The position numbers and the translations under genes were made by a program. A model generated the notes under the pieces. The model did not search any database and had not been told where the DNA came from. It saw only the letters and a list, made by a program, of their open reading frames with translations. Shown here one piece after another: positions 34,119-44,890 of a DNA stretch of 64,000 nucleotides (position 1 is its first letter; the number at the start of each line of letters is the position of its first letter). The stretch comes from a bacterium (lineage in GTDB: Bacteria; Bacillota; Bacilli; Lactobacillales; Streptococcaceae), in the NCBI GenBank assembly GCA_905221065.1, contig CAJNBS010000004.1:1-64000 (forward strand). The letters run 5' to 3'.

Positions 34119-35561
34119 ATGACATACGAAGTAAAATCTCTTAATGAAGAATGTGGTGTTTTCGGTATCTGGGGGCATCCAGATGCTGCCAAATTGACCT
34201 ATTTTGGGCTCCACAGTCTTCAGCACCGTGGTCAGGAGGGGGCAGGAATCCTCTCCAATGACCAAGGGAAACTAAAGCGCCATCGTGATATGGGGCTTTT
34301 ATCAGAAGTATTCAGAAATCCTGCTAATTTGGATAAATTGACAGGAACTGGTGCGATTGGGCATGTTCGTTACGCGACTGCTGGCGAAGCTTCTGTAGAT
34401 AATATCCAGCCCTTCCTCTTCCGTTTTCACGATATGCAGTTTGGCTTGGCTCATAATGGAAATCTGACCAATGCAGCCTCTCTCAAGAAAGAATTGGAAG
34501 AACGAGGAGCGATTTTCAGTGCGACTTCGGACTCGGAAATCTTGGCTCACCTCATTCGTCGCAGTCACAATCCGAACTTGATGGGCAAAATCAAGGAGGC
34601 GCTCAGCCTAGTTAAAGGTGGTTTTGCCTATATTCTGCTGTTTGAGGACAAGTTGATTGCTGCCCTTGATCCTAATGGCTTCCGTCCGCTTTCAATCGGG
34701 AAAATGGCTAATGGAGCGGTGGTTGTTTCCTCTGAAACCTGCGCTTTTGAAGTCATTGGTGCTGAGTGGATTCGTGATTTGAAGCCAGGTGAGATTGTGA
34801 TCATTGATGACAAGGGCATCCAGTATGACAGCTATACAGATGAAACCCAGTTGGCGATTTGCTCTATGGAGTATATCTACTTTGCTCGCCCTGATTCTAA
34901 CATCCATGGTGTTAATGTCCATACAGCTCGCAAACGTATGGGTGCCCAATTGGCGCGTGAATTTAAGCATGAAGCGGATATTGTAGTTGGTGTGCCCAAT
35001 TCTTCCCTCAGCGCAGCCATGGGATTTGCAGAAGAATCTGGTCTGCCAAATGAAATGGGTCTGATCAAAAACCAATATACGCAACGGACCTTTATCCAAC
35101 CGACTCAAGAATTGCGGGAACAGGGTGTGCGGATGAAACTATCTGCTGTTTCTGGTGTTGTCAAAGGCAAGCGTGTGGTTATGATTGATGACTCTATTGT
35201 ACGTGGAACAACCTCTCGTCGTATCGTTCAGCTCTTGAAAGAAGCGGGTGCAACTGAGGTTCACGTTGCTATTGGCAGTCCAGCGCTAGCTTATCCGTGC
35301 TTCTACGGGATTGATATCCAGACCCGTCAGGAACTAATTGCGGCCAATCATACGGTCGAAGAGACTCGCCAAATCATTGGAGCGGACAGTCTGACCTATC
35401 TTTCTGTTGAGGGATTGATTGATTCGATTGGTATTGAAACAGACGCACCAAATGGTGGTCTATGTGTCGCTTACTTTGACGGTGACTACCCAACACCTCT
35501 CTATGACTATGAAGATGACTATCGTAGAAGTTTGGATGAAAAGACCAGTTTTTACAAATAG
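34119..35561 (+). CDS. purF: Amidophosphoribosyltransferase
   Basis: PurF makes phosphoribosylamine from PRPP and glutamine, the first step of purine synthesis. The 480-residue protein starts MTYEVKSLNEECGVFGIWG; Cys12 is the N-terminal nucleophile after propeptide removal. The PRPP loop VVMIDDSIVRGTTSRRI is intact. It is 12 bases after purL. Confidence 0.96.
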   Translation: MTYEVKSLNEECGVFGIWGHPDAAKLTYFGLHSLQHRGQEGAGILSNDQGKLKRHRDMGLLSEVFRNPANLDKLTGTGAIGHVRYATAGEASVDNIQPFLFRFHDMQFGLAHNGNLTNAASLKKELEERGAIFSATSDSEILAHLIRRSHNPNLMGKIKEALSLVKGGFAYILLFEDKLIAALDPNGFRPLSIGKMANGAVVVSSETCAFEVIGAEWIRDLKPGEIVIIDDKGIQYDSYTDETQLAICSMEYIYFARPDSNIHGVNVHTARKRMGAQLAREFKHEADIVVGVPNSSLSAAMGFAEESGLPNEMGLIKNQYTQRTFIQPTQELREQGVRMKLSAVSGVVKGKRVVMIDDSIVRGTTSRRIVQLLKEAGATEVHVAIGSPALAYPCFYGIDIQTRQELIAANHTVEETRQIIGADSLTYLSVEGLIDSIGIETDAPNGGLCVAYFDGDYPTPLYDYEDDYRRSLDEKTSFYK

Positions 35562-35597
35562 ACAATAGATCCTCCATTAAAGAAAAGGAATATAAAA

Positions 35598-35740
35598 ATG
35601 ACAAATAAAAATGCTTATGCCTCACGTCTCACTACTGACTAAAGGCTTAAGCATTTGTCAGTAGACGCTTTGTCCTATAGGATCAAAGCTAGAGCCCTGA
35701 CTAGTATTTTTAGATAAAATAATTGTTTATCTAAAAATAC
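35598..35740 (+). promoter_or_regulatory. Leader-peptide-like ORF and two hairpins between purF and purM
   Basis: A 14-codon ORF (35598-35642, MTNKNAYASRLTTD) behind AAAAGGAA resembles the first residues of PurM (MTKNAYA) and so looks like a duplicated purM start. CTACTGAC (35632-35639) pairs with GTCAGTAG (35657-35664) across its stop. Further on, 15 bases (35704-35718) pair perfectly with 35726-35740 around a seven-base loop. No T-run follows, so attenuation is possible but unproven. An inserted repeat is the alternative. Confidence 0.5.
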
Positions 35741-35777
35741 GTCGCAGTCTTTCTCAAAAAAAGAAAAGGATTAAAAA

Positions 35778-36797
35778 ATGACAAAAAATGCGTACGCTCA
35801 ATCTGGTGTGGATGTTGAAGCGGGTTATGAAGTTGTTGAACGGATTAAAAAGCACGTGGCTCGTACGGAGCGTGCAGGTGTTATGGGAGCTCTGGGTGGC
35901 TTTGGTGGCATGTTTGATCTTTCAAAAACAGGTGTCAAAGAGCCGGTTTTGATTTCAGGGACTGACGGTGTTGGAACCAAGCTCATGCTGGCAATTAAGT
36001 ACGACAAGCATGATACAATCGGTCAGGACTGTGTGGCCATGTGTGTCAATGATATTATCGCTGCAGGTGCGGAGCCCCTCTATTTCCTGGACTATGTGGC
36101 AACTGGTAAGAATGAACCAGCTAAGCTAGAACAAGTGGTTGCTGGTGTGGCAGAAGGTTGTGTGCAGGCAGGTGCTGCCCTCATTGGTGGGGAAACAGCT
36201 GAAATGCCTGGTATGTACGGCGCAGATGACTACGATCTAGCTGGTTTTGCAGTCGGTGTGGCTGAAAAATCTCAAATCATAGACGGTTCAAAAGTAGCTG
36301 AAGGTGATGTGATTCTTGGACTTGCTTCAAGTGGGATTCACTCAAATGGTTACTCACTCGTTCGTCGTGTCTTTGCGGACTATACGGGTGAGGAAGTCTT
36401 ACCAGAATTGGAAGGCAAGAAACTTAAGGAAGTTCTTCTAGAGCCAACTCGTATCTATGTTAAGGCTGTTTTGCCCCTCATCAAGGAAGAGTTGGTCAAC
36501 GGTATTGCCCACATCACTGGTGGAGGCTTTATCGAAAATGTCCCTCGTATGTTTGCTGCTGAGCTGGCTGCAGAGATTGAGGAAAGCAAAGTTCCAGTGC
36601 TTCCGATTTTCAAAGCTCTTGAGAAATACGGTGAAATCAAGCATGAAGAAATGTTTGAAATCTTCAATATGGGTGTGGGACTCATGCTGGCAGTTAGCCC
36701 TGAAAATGTAGATCGTGTCAAAGAATTGCTGGATGAACCAGTCTATGAAATTGGTCGTATCGTCAAGAAAGAAAACGAAAGTGTCATCATCAAATGA
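35778..36797 (+). CDS. purM: Phosphoribosylformylglycinamidine cyclo-ligase (AIR synthetase)
   Basis: PurM closes the imidazole ring to give AIR. The 339-residue protein shows [40 protein letters not shown] and [10 protein letters not shown]. Ribosome site AAAAGGA. Its last codons overlap the purN start by 4 bases. Confidence 0.96.
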   Translation: MTKNAYAQSGVDVEAGYEVVERIKKHVARTERAGVMGALGGFGGMFDLSKTGVKEPVLISGTDGVGTKLMLAIKYDKHDTIGQDCVAMCVNDIIAAGAEPLYFLDYVATGKNEPAKLEQVVAGVAEGCVQAGAALIGGETAEMPGMYGADDYDLAGFAVGVAEKSQIIDGSKVAEGDVILGLASSGIHSNGYSLVRRVFADYTGEEVLPELEGKKLKEVLLEPTRIYVKAVLPLIKEELVNGIAHITGGGFIENVPRMFAAELAAEIEESKVPVLPIFKALEKYGEIKHEEMFEIFNMGVGLMLAVSPENVDRVKELLDEPVYEIGRIVKKENESVIIK

Positions 36798-37345
36798 AAA
36801 AAATAGCGGTTTTTGCCTCTGGTAATGGCTCAAATTTTCAGGTGATTGCCGAAGAATTTCCAGTGGAGTTTGTTTTTTCAGACCATCGTGACGCCTATGT
36901 GCTCGAACGTGCAGACAAGCTTGGCGTTCTGTCCTATGCTTTTGAACTCAAGGAGTTTGAGAGTAAGGTGGACTACGAAGCGGCCCTTGTCGAACTCTTG
37001 GAAGAACACCAGATTGACTTGGTTTGTCTAGCAGGCTACATGAAAATCGTTGGGCCAACCTTATTGGCGGCTTATGAAGGCAGGATTGTCAACATTCATC
37101 CAGCCTACCTGCCAGAATTTCCAGGAGCTCATGGGATTGAGGACGCTTGGAATGCTGGCGTAGACGAGTCTGGAGTGACCATTCACTGGGTGGATTCGGG
37201 TGTGGATACAGGAAAGGTTATCAAACAAGTGCGTGTGCCACGGTTAGCTGATGATACGATTGACAGTTTTGAAGCTCGCATCCATGAGGCAGAGTACAAG
37301 TTGTATCCAGAGGTGCTGGATAGTTTGGGAGTTTCGAGGAGATAA
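36794..37345 (+). CDS. purN: Phosphoribosylglycinamide formyltransferase
   Basis: PurN transfers the formyl group of 10-formyl-tetrahydrofolate to GAR. The 183-residue protein shows [11 protein letters not shown], the catalytic region [20 protein letters not shown] (Asn, His) and [12 protein letters not shown] (Asp). Translationally coupled to purM. Confidence 0.96.
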   Translation: MKKIAVFASGNGSNFQVIAEEFPVEFVFSDHRDAYVLERADKLGVLSYAFELKEFESKVDYEAALVELLEEHQIDLVCLAGYMKIVGPTLLAAYEGRIVNIHPAYLPEFPGAHGIEDAWNAGVDESGVTIHWVDSGVDTGKVIKQVRVPRLADDTIDSFEARIHEAEYKLYPEVLDSLGVSRR

Positions 37346-37348
37346 GAT

Positions 37349-38344
37349 ATGGATTTTAAAGAAAAGTTGAAAAACTGGGATAAAGATGTCAGTGACTATA
37401 ATCCATGGAAAAATGATAAAGGTGTAAGGTTGATTAATGATTTTCTTAAATGTTTAACACAACCGAATAATGAATTTTCTTGGATTGAACCTAACGGGGG
37501 AAAATATAAACCTGCAACAAGATACATAATCCCTACACATGTTCAAGGAGATTATGAAAACGCGAATTTATATATTTGTTTGTTTAATCCTGGAGTTGCT
37601 AAGACTATTTGGAATTTGGATAAAAACAATTTAAATAGTTTTATTAAATCAGCACAAAAAGAAAAGTACATTAAACGAATGTTTCAAGGTAGTGAGACAT
37701 GGAATAATGAAGATGATGTAATTAAGAAAATTTTGCAGAATGAGAATATAATCGATCAAGAAATTAAGATAATCTATAATAATTTTGAAAAGAGACCAAG
37801 TTTTAAAGAACTAAAACAGTTTATTAATTCGGAGTGTTATTATATTAGAAAATATTATGCAGAATTATTAGGTAAAAATAGGCCTGAGAATTTATTAGTA
37901 GATAAAGCTGTCGCTTTCTTGGTAGAAAATTTAGATTGGGAAAATAAAGAAAAGTACCTAAAGTTACATATATGTAATTTAGAATTGGTTCCTTTTGCTT
38001 CGTTGAATAAGAAAGATATTAAATTATCGGATGTTGATGAAAAATTTACGAACTTCACAGCGAGTATTATTTTGAAACGAATTTCGAATTATCTGAAGAA
38101 TGGTGGAGAAAAACCAGTTTTTGTTTTTAGAAGCAGAAAAGAATGGTTTGAAAGGATTAATATATTTATTAATTCAGAATTTGTAATGGATGAGACTTTT
38201 AATATTGAAAATAGTGAATTATTAGATTATTTTTATGAGTTTTCAAGTCAAAATGCAATTTTATCAAGAAATAATATTCTAAAAGCTAGGCGAAAGATTA
38301 GCGAAGATGAATTTAACTCAGGCTTCCTCAGTTTATTCAAATAA
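37349..38344 (+). CDS. Unrecognised AT-rich accessory protein inside the purine cluster
   Basis: 331 residues, rich in Asn, Lys and Ile, with codon use and base composition clearly more AT-rich than the flanking pur genes. No signal peptide or membrane helix. The segment [20 protein letters not shown] vaguely recalls the active-site strand-loop of uracil-DNA-glycosylase-like folds, but this is a guess. The start lies 4 bases after purN, with GAGGAGATAAG as ribosome site; AAGGAG precedes purH right after it. It sits where I remember a VanZ-like gene in pneumococcus, so this position seems to accept cargo. Foreign origin is likely. Confidence 0.75.
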   Translation: MDFKEKLKNWDKDVSDYNPWKNDKGVRLINDFLKCLTQPNNEFSWIEPNGGKYKPATRYIIPTHVQGDYENANLYICLFNPGVAKTIWNLDKNNLNSFIKSAQKEKYIKRMFQGSETWNNEDDVIKKILQNENIIDQEIKIIYNNFEKRPSFKELKQFINSECYYIRKYYAELLGKNRPENLLVDKAVAFLVENLDWENKEKYLKLHICNLELVPFASLNKKDIKLSDVDEKFTNFTASIILKRISNYLKNGGEKPVFVFRSRKEWFERINIFINSEFVMDETFNIENSELLDYFYEFSSQNAILSRNNILKARRKISEDEFNSGFLSLFK

Positions 38345-38358
38345 GTAAGGAGAACATA

Positions 38359-39906
38359 ATGACTAAACGCGCCTTAATCAGCGTCTCAGAAAAAGCGGGC
38401 ATTGTTGAATTTGCCCAAGAGCTTAAAAAACTCGGTTGGGAGATTATCTCGACAGGTGGAACCAAGGTTGCCCTTTATAATGCTGGGGTAGACACCATTG
38501 CCATCGATGATGTGACTGGTTTCCCAGAAATGATGGACGGTCGTGTCAAGACCCTTCATCCAAATATCCACGGGGGGCTGCTCGCTCGTCGTGACCTCGA
38601 TAGCCACTTGGAAGCAGCCAAGGACAATCAAATCGAGCTTATCGATCTTGTAGTGGTCAACCTCTATCCTTTCAAGGAAACCATTCTCAAACCAGACGTG
38701 ACTTACGCGGATGCGGTGGAGAATATCGATATCGGTGGGCCATCTATGCTTCGTTCAGCGGCTAAAAACCACGCTAGCGTAACAGTTGTGGTAGATCCAG
38801 CTGACTACGCTGTGGTTTTGGACGAATTGGCAGCGAATGGCGAAACCTCTTATGAAACTCGTCAACGTTTGGCAGCCAAGGTTTTCCGTCACACTGCGGC
38901 TTATGATGCTTTGATTGCGGAATACTTCACAGCTCAAGTGGGAGAAAGTAAACCTGAAAAGCTGACCTTGACCTATGACCTCAAGCAACCAATGCGTTAT
39001 GGGGAAAACCCTCAACAAGATGCGGACTTTTACCAAAAAGCCTTGCCGACTGACTACTCGATTGCTTCAGCAAAACAGCTCAACGGTAAGGAATTGTCCT
39101 TCAATAATATCCGTGATGTGGATGCGGCTATCCGTATCATTCGTGACTTCAAAGATCATCCAACAGTTGTGGCCCTCAAACACATGAATCCATGTGGTAT
39201 CGGTCAAGCTGATGATATCGAAATTGCTTGGGATTACGCTTATGAGTCTGACCCAGTGTCTATCTTCGGTGGAATCGTCGTTCTTAACCGTGAGGTGGAT
39301 GCTGCGACAGCTGAGAAGATGCACGGTGTTTTCCTTGAAATCATTATCGCACCAAGCTATACGGATGAAGCGCTAGCCATTTTGACCAACAAAAAGAAAA
39401 ATTTGCGTATCCTTGCCTTGCCATTTGACGCACAAGACGCTAGCGAAGTGGAAGCAGAATACACAGGCGTAGTAGGTGGACTTCTGGTGCAAAACCAAGA
39501 CGTGGTCAAGGAAAGCCCAGCTGACTGGCAAGTGGTGACCAAACGCCAACCAACAGAGACAGAAGCAACCGCCCTCGAGTTTGCTTGGAAGGCTATTAAA
39601 TACGTCAAATCAAACGGAATCATTGTAACCAACGACCACATGACACTGGGTGTTGGTCCAGGTCAGACTAACCGTGTGGCTTCTGTTCGCATCGCTATTG
39701 ACCAAGCTAAAGACCGTCTGGACGGCGCTGTGCTTGCTTCGGATGCCTTCTTCCCATTTGCAGATAATGTGGAAGAAATCGCCAAAGCGGGTATTAAGGC
39801 TATCATCCAGCCAGGTGGATCGGTCCGTGATCAGGAATCCATCGAAACTGCTGACAAATACGGCTTGACTATGGTCTTCACAGGCGTGAGACATTTTAGA
39901 CATTAA
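38359..39906 (+). CDS. purH: Bifunctional AICAR formyltransferase / IMP cyclohydrolase
   Basis: PurH carries out the last two steps to IMP. The 515-residue protein begins [18 protein letters not shown] with the IMP cyclohydrolase (MGS-like) domain ([28 protein letters not shown]). The transformylase follows, with [13 protein letters not shown] [24 protein letters not shown] and [12 protein letters not shown] terminator stands at about 39914-39944. Confidence 0.96.
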   Translation: MTKRALISVSEKAGIVEFAQELKKLGWEIISTGGTKVALYNAGVDTIAIDDVTGFPEMMDGRVKTLHPNIHGGLLARRDLDSHLEAAKDNQIELIDLVVVNLYPFKETILKPDVTYADAVENIDIGGPSMLRSAAKNHASVTVVVDPADYAVVLDELAANGETSYETRQRLAAKVFRHTAAYDALIAEYFTAQVGESKPEKLTLTYDLKQPMRYGENPQQDADFYQKALPTDYSIASAKQLNGKELSFNNIRDVDAAIRIIRDFKDHPTVVALKHMNPCGIGQADDIEIAWDYAYESDPVSIFGGIVVLNREVDAATAEKMHGVFLEIIIAPSYTDEALAILTNKKKNLRILALPFDAQDASEVEAEYTGVVGGLLVQNQDVVKESPADWQVVTKRQPTETEATALEFAWKAIKYVKSNGIIVTNDHMTLGVGPGQTNRVASVRIAIDQAKDRLDGAVLASDAFFPFADNVEEIAKAGIKAIIQPGGSVRDQESIETADKYGLTMVFTGVRHFRH

Positions 39907-39975
39907 GAATGCTAAAGGGAAGAAAACAGTTTCTTTCCTTTTTTGTCTTAAAATGCTAAGTGAAAGAAGATTAAT

Positions 39976-39995
39976 ACGAACGTTTGTGATATAAT
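39976..39995 (+). promoter_or_regulatory. PurR-type box and extended -10 of purD
   Basis: ACGAACGTT (39976-39984) matches the streptococcal PurBox consensus ACGAACNWT, directly before the extended -10 TGATATAAT (39987-39995). This gives purD-E-K its own regulated promoter. Confidence 0.7.
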
Positions 39996-40027
39996 GTTAT
40001 TAAATAATTCGCAAAAGAGGTTGAGAG

Positions 40028-41290
40028 ATGAAGCTATTAGTTGTCGGTTCTGGTGGTCGTGAGCATGCGATTGCTAAGAAGCTGCTTGAGTCAAAAGACG
40101 TTGAACAGGTCTTTGTGGCTCCTGGGAATGACGGGATGACTCTGGATGGTCTGGAATTAGTAAATATCTCTATTTCCGAACATTCTAAGTTAATTGACTT
40201 TGCAAAGGCCAACGATATTGCTTGGACATTCATTGGGCCAGATGATGCCCTGGCCGCTGGAATCGTGGATGATTTTAACAATGCTGGGCTCAAGGCCTTT
40301 GGTCCGACCAAGGCTGCAGCGGAGCTAGAGTGGTCCAAGGATTTTGCTAAGGAAATCATGGTCAAATATGACGTTCCGACAGCAGCCTATGGCACATTTT
40401 CAGATTTTGAGGAGGCCAAGGCCTATATCGAAAAGCATGGTGCGCCTATCGTAGTCAAGGCGGATGGCTTGGCGCTTGGGAAGGGTGTCGTCGTTGCTGA
40501 GACGGTTGAGCAAGCGGTCGAAGCCGCTCATGAGATGCTTTTGGACAATAAATTTGGTGACTCAGGTGCACGTGTAGTTATTGAGGAATTCCTTGAAGGA
40601 GAGGAATTTTCACTCTTTGCCTTTGTCAATGGCGACAAGTTCTATATCATGCCGACAGCGCAAGACCACAAACGTGCCTATGACGGCGATAAGGGGCCTA
40701 ATACGGGTGGTATGGGTGCCTATGCGCCAGTTCCTCACTTACCACAGAGCGTGGTTGACACAGCGGTTGACACTATTGTCAAGCCAATACTTGAAGGGAT
40801 GATCCAAGAAGGCCGTCCTTATCTTGGTATCCTTTACGCAGGGCTTATCTTAACAGCAGATGGCCCGAAAGTGATCGAGTTCAATGCTCGCTTTGGAGAT
40901 CCTGAAACACAGATTATCTTGCCTCGTTTGACATCTGACTTTGCACAAAATATCACGGATATTCTCGATGGCAAGGAGCCGAATATCACGTGGACGGACA
41001 AGGGTGTGACTCTGGGTGTGGTTGTCGCATCCAACGGTTATCCGCTAGACTATGAAAAAGGTGTCAAGTTGCCAGCCAAGACAGAAGGCGACATCATCAC
41101 CTACTATGCAGGGGCTAAGTTTTCGGAAAATAGCAGAGCACTGCTATCAAACGGTGGACGTGTTTATATGCTCGTCACCACAGCAGACACCGTCAAAGAC
41201 GGACAAAACATTATTTACAGTGAACTCGCCCAACAAAAAACAGAAGGACTTTTCTACCGAACCGATATCGGAAGCAAGGCGAATAAATAA
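40028..41290 (+). CDS. purD: Phosphoribosylamine-glycine ligase
   Basis: PurD joins phosphoribosylamine and glycine using ATP (step 2). The 420-residue ATP-grasp protein shows KLLVVGSGGREHAIAKKL, PIVVKADGLALGKGVVVA, GPNTGGMGAYAPVP and EFNARFGDPETQ. Ribosome site AAGAGG. Confidence 0.96.
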   Translation: MKLLVVGSGGREHAIAKKLLESKDVEQVFVAPGNDGMTLDGLELVNISISEHSKLIDFAKANDIAWTFIGPDDALAAGIVDDFNNAGLKAFGPTKAAAELEWSKDFAKEIMVKYDVPTAAYGTFSDFEEAKAYIEKHGAPIVVKADGLALGKGVVVAETVEQAVEAAHEMLLDNKFGDSGARVVIEEFLEGEEFSLFAFVNGDKFYIMPTAQDHKRAYDGDKGPNTGGMGAYAPVPHLPQSVVDTAVDTIVKPILEGMIQEGRPYLGILYAGLILTADGPKVIEFNARFGDPETQIILPRLTSDFAQNITDILDGKEPNITWTDKGVTLGVVVASNGYPLDYEKGVKLPAKTEGDIITYYAGAKFSENSRALLSNGGRVYMLVTTADTVKDGQNIIYSELAQQKTEGLFYRTDIGSKANK

Positions 41291-41299
41291 ATTTTAAAA

Positions 41300-41493
41300 G
41301 CGACGAAGTCGCTAAATCAGATAATGGTCGTTTGATTTGCGAGCGTTAGCGAGCTAGTATAGGATAATCGTCGCAGTAGTGGAACTCCTAGTAGCTTTGC
41401 TACTAGGAGCGGAAAACTGGAGACTTAGGCTCCAGTTTTAGTAATGGAACGCCTTAGGCGGTCGCTTACGTCCGCACTACATTAGACGATTAT
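41300..41493 (+). repeat. Multi-hairpin element between purD and purE
   Basis: A chain of inverted repeats. GCGAC/GTCGC at 41300-41312. A long-range stem ATAATCGTC (41364-41372)/GACGATTAT (41485-41493), continued by GTAGTG (41376-41381)/CACTAC (41475-41480). It encloses CTCCTAGTAGC/GCTACTAGGAG (41385-41409), AAAACTGGAG/CTCCAGTTTT (41413-41439) and CGCC/GGCG (41450-41460). Together this is a multi-branched structure ending 8 bases before the purE ribosome site. It may be a mobile structured repeat of the SPRITE kind or a regulatory leader. Confidence 0.7.
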
Positions 41494-41509
41494 TAAAAAA
41501 GGAGAATAA

Positions 41510-41998
41510 ATGAAACCAGTAATTTCCATCATCATGGGCTCAAAATCCGACTGGGCAACCATGCAAAAAACCGCTGAAGTCCTTGACCGTTTCGGTGTAG
41601 CCTACGAAAAGAAGGTTGTCTCTGCCCACCGGACACCAGACCTCATGTTCAGACATGCTGAAGAAGCTCGTAGTCGTGGTATCAAGGCCATCATCGCAGG
41701 TGCAGGTGGCGCTGCTCACTTGCCAGGGATGGTAGCGTCCAAGACTACACTGCCTGTCATCGGAGTACCTGTCAAATCGCGTGCCCTTAGTGGCGTGGAT
41801 TCACTCTACTCTATCGTGCAGATGCCGGGTGGCGTACCGGTTGCGACTATGGCTATCGGGGAAGCTGGTGCGACTAATGCTGCCTTCTTCGCCCTCCGTC
41901 TCCTTTCCGTAGAGGATCAGGCTATAGCGACAGCACTGGCAGATTTTGCAGAGGAGCAAGGAAAAATCGCAGAGGAGTCTACAAATGAGCTCATCTAA
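41510..41998 (+). CDS. purE: 5-(carboxyamino)imidazole ribonucleotide mutase
   Basis: PurE (class I) turns N5-CAIR into CAIR. The 162-residue protein shows [27 protein letters not shown] and [18 protein letters not shown] lies 6 bases upstream. Its 3' end overlaps purK by 14 bases. Confidence 0.96.
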   Translation: MKPVISIIMGSKSDWATMQKTAEVLDRFGVAYEKKVVSAHRTPDLMFRHAEEARSRGIKAIIAGAGGAAHLPGMVASKTTLPVIGVPVKSRALSGVDSLYSIVQMPGGVPVATMAIGEAGATNAAFFALRLLSVEDQAIATALADFAEEQGKIAEESTNELI

Positions 41999-43076
41999 AA
42001 CAATCGGAATTATCGGTGGTGGCCAGCTAGGTCAGATGATGGCCATTTCTGCTATCTACATGGGGCATAAGGTTATCGCGCTGGATCCTGTGCCTGATTG
42101 CCCGGCCTCTCGTGTGGCGGAGATCATCGTGGCTCCTTATAATGATGTGGATGCTCTGCGTCAGTTGGCTGAGCGATGTGATGTTCTCACCTATGAGTTT
42201 GAAAATGTCGATGCTGACGGTCTGGATGCCGTTATCAAGGATGGACAACTCCCTCAAGGGACAGACCTACTCCGCATTTCTCAAAATCGTATCTTTGAAA
42301 AGGATTTTCTCTCAAACACGGCACAAGTGACAGTTGCACCCTACAAGGTTGTGACCTCAAGTCAAGATTTGGCGGATATCGACCTTTCTAAAAACTATGT
42401 CCTCAAGACTGCGACTGGTGGATACGATGGGCATGGACAAAAAGTCATTCGCTCGGAAGTAGACTTGGAAGAAGCCTATGCGTTGGCTGACTCAGCAGAC
42501 TGCGTCTTGGAAGAATTTGTCAACTTTGACCTTGAAATTTCTGTCATCGTGTCAGGGAATGGCAAGAATGTGACGGTTTTCCCAGTTCAGGAAAATATCC
42601 ACCGTAACAACATCTTGTCTAAGACTATCGTGCCTGCTCGCATTTCAGCAAGTTTAGCTGATAAAGCCAAAGCTATGGCTGTGCGAATCGCAGAACAACT
42701 CAACTTGTCTGGAACTCTCTGTGTGGAAATGTTTGCGACAGCTGATGACATCATTGTCAACGAGATTGCCCCACGACCACACAACTCTGGGCACTATTCA
42801 ATCGAAGCCTGTGATTTTTCTCAATTTGACACCCATATTCTGGGTGTTCTCGGAGCACCATTACCAGCCATCAAACTCCATGCGCCAGCTGTTATGCTCA
42901 ATGTCCTCGGCCAGCACGTCGAGGCTGCTGAAAAATATGTCGCAGAAAATCCAAGCGCCCACCTCCACATGTATGGTAAAATAGAAGCAAAGCATAACCG
43001 CAAAATGGGGCATGTGACTGTGTTTAGTGATGTGCCAGATAGTGTGTATGAGTTTGGGGAAGGGATAGATTTTTAG
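41985..43076 (+). CDS. purK: 5-(carboxyamino)imidazole ribonucleotide synthase
   Basis: PurK makes N5-CAIR from AIR, ATP and bicarbonate. The 363-residue ATP-grasp protein begins [31 protein letters not shown] and [17 protein letters not shown] are typical. The start at 41985 follows AGAGGAG; a longer reading from 41946 lies within purE and is rejected. Confidence 0.95.
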   Translation: MSSSKTIGIIGGGQLGQMMAISAIYMGHKVIALDPVPDCPASRVAEIIVAPYNDVDALRQLAERCDVLTYEFENVDADGLDAVIKDGQLPQGTDLLRISQNRIFEKDFLSNTAQVTVAPYKVVTSSQDLADIDLSKNYVLKTATGGYDGHGQKVIRSEVDLEEAYALADSADCVLEEFVNFDLEISVIVSGNGKNVTVFPVQENIHRNNILSKTIVPARISASLADKAKAMAVRIAEQLNLSGTLCVEMFATADDIIVNEIAPRPHNSGHYSIEACDFSQFDTHILGVLGAPLPAIKLHAPAVMLNVLGQHVEAAEKYVAENPSAHLHMYGKIEAKHNRKMGHVTVFSDVPDSVYEFGEGIDF

Positions 43077-43085
43077 GACAAGACT

Positions 43086-43313
43086 ATGATACAAATTATC
43101 GTTAACGCTTTTGTTGAAAAGGATAAGACTGGGGCAGTTGTAGAAGTTTTGTATGCTAGTAGCAATCACGAAAAAGTGAAAGCTAAGTATGAAGAGCTGC
43201 TTGCTCAATACCCTGAAAATTATTTAGCAATTTATGACTTGCCACTGGATACAGACCTTAATTCATTGGAACATTACCCGTCTGTATGGATTGGGAAAGA
43301 AGAATTTGAATAA
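43086..43313 (+). CDS. Small conserved hypothetical protein
   Basis: 75 residues, no membrane segment or leader: MIQIIVNAFVEKDKTGAVVE and an end SVWIGKEEFE. It lies between purK and purB, 9 bases after purK. I recall a small unknown gene at this place in pneumococci. Function unknown. Confidence 0.65.
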   Translation: MIQIIVNAFVEKDKTGAVVEVLYASSNHEKVKAKYEELLAQYPENYLAIYDLPLDTDLNSLEHYPSVWIGKEEFE

Positions 43314-43383
43314 TTTGGCTAATCAATGTTCTATGATTTGTTTGCACATCGTGAAGTAGAAAAAGAAAGGAAAAATTAACAAC

Positions 43384-44679
43384 ATGATCAACCGTTACTC
43401 TCGTCCTGAGATGGCGAATATTTGGAGTGAAGAAAATAAATACCGTGCTTGGCTTGAGGTGGAAATCTTGGCTGACGAGGCATGGGCTGAGTTGGGTGAA
43501 ATCCCTAAGGAAGATGTGGCTTTGATTCGCGAGAAGGCGGACTTTGACATCGACCGTATTTTGGAGATTGAGCAGGAGACTCGCCACGATGTAGTGGCTT
43601 TCACACGTGCGGTTTCTGAGACGCTTGGTGAAGAGCGCAAGTGGGTGCACTATGGTTTGACCTCTACCGACGTGGTGGATACGGCCTATGGTTACCTCTA
43701 CAAGCAAGCCAACGACATCATCCGTCGTGACCTTGAAAACTTCACCAACATCATCGCTGATAAGGCTAAGGAGCACAAGTTCACCATCATGATGGGGCGT
43801 ACCCACGGGGTGCACGCTGAGCCGACAACCTTTGGTCTTAAATTGGCCACTTGGTACAGCGAAATGAAGCGTAACATCGAGCGTTTCGAGCATGCGGCTG
43901 CTGGTGTAGAAGCTGGTAAGATTTCTGGTGCGGTTGGAAACTTTGCCAATATCCCACCATTTGTAGAGGAATACGTCTGCGACAAGCTTGGTATCCGTGC
44001 TCAAGAAATCTCTACACAGGTACTTCCTCGTGACCTTCACGCTGAGTACTTTGCAGTTCTTGCTAGCATCGCGACTTCAATCGAACGTATGGCAACAGAA
44101 ATTCGTGGTCTACAAAAATCTGAGCAACGCGAAGTGGAAGAGTTCTTTGCCAAAGGTCAAAAAGGGTCTTCAGCAATGCCTCACAAACGCAACCCAATCG
44201 GTTCTGAGAACATGACAGGTCTTGCGCGTGTTATCCGTGGTCACATGCTTACAGCCTATGAGAACGTTGCTCTCTGGCACGAACGCGACATTTCCCACTC
44301 ATCAGCTGAGCGTATCATCACACCAGATACAACTATCTTGATTGACTACATGCTCAACCGTTTTGGAAATATCGTCAAGAACTTGACGGTCTTCCCAGAA
44401 AACATGATCCGCAACATGAATTCTACTTTTGGTCTTATCTTTAGCCAACGTGCTATGTTGACCTTGATTGAAAAAGGCATGACGCGTGAGCAAGCCTATG
44501 ACTTGGTGCAACCAAAAACAGCCTACTCTTGGGACAATCAAGTAGACTTTAAACCACTTCTTGAAGCAGATCCAGAAGTAACATCACGCCTCACACAAGA
44601 GGAAATCGATGAGATTTTCAACCCTCTTTACTACACCAAACGAGTGGATGATATCTTTGAACGTCTTGGTTTAGGATAA
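43384..44679 (+). CDS. purB: Adenylosuccinate lyase
   Basis: PurB cleaves SAICAR to AICAR and adenylosuccinate to AMP, thus serving both the IMP branch here and the purA step. The 431-residue protein begins [19 protein letters not shown] and carries the superfamily signature [11 protein letters not shown] with the catalytic serine loop. Ribosome site GAAAGGA. Confidence 0.96.
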   Translation: MINRYSRPEMANIWSEENKYRAWLEVEILADEAWAELGEIPKEDVALIREKADFDIDRILEIEQETRHDVVAFTRAVSETLGEERKWVHYGLTSTDVVDTAYGYLYKQANDIIRRDLENFTNIIADKAKEHKFTIMMGRTHGVHAEPTTFGLKLATWYSEMKRNIERFEHAAAGVEAGKISGAVGNFANIPPFVEEYVCDKLGIRAQEISTQVLPRDLHAEYFAVLASIATSIERMATEIRGLQKSEQREVEEFFAKGQKGSSAMPHKRNPIGSENMTGLARVIRGHMLTAYENVALWHERDISHSSAERIITPDTTILIDYMLNRFGNIVKNLTVFPENMIRNMNSTFGLIFSQRAMLTLIEKGMTREQAYDLVQPKTAYSWDNQVDFKPLLEADPEVTSRLTQEEIDEIFNPLYYTKRVDDIFERLGLG

Positions 44680-44688
44680 TTAAAATAA

Positions 44689-44740
44689 AATCGAAGTTCT
44701 ATTACTCTATTTACTGGAGTAGAAGAACTTCGGTTTTTCT
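44689..44740 (+). terminator. Terminator of purB
   Basis: CGAAGTTCT and AGAACTTCG pair over 9 bp, with an inner TACTC/GAGTA stem, then a T-run. Confidence 0.82.
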
Positions 44741-44858
44741 TGTTTATTAAAGCTTTTTTGCTAAAAAGATTCCCAATATTTTAGTAAAATTTAAACAAAT
44801 TTAATCAATCTTCATTGACATATAGAAAATACAGTTTTGATGGGATATAATAAGCATA

Positions 44859-44889
44859 GAAAAAGCCCAAGCAAGGCTCAGGCTTTCTT
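44859..44889 (-). terminator. Terminator of the GntR-type regulator gene
   Basis: On the minus strand AAAGCC and GGGCTTT form a stem followed by a T-run. It also can act on the plus strand. Confidence 0.6.
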
Positions 44890-44890
44890 C

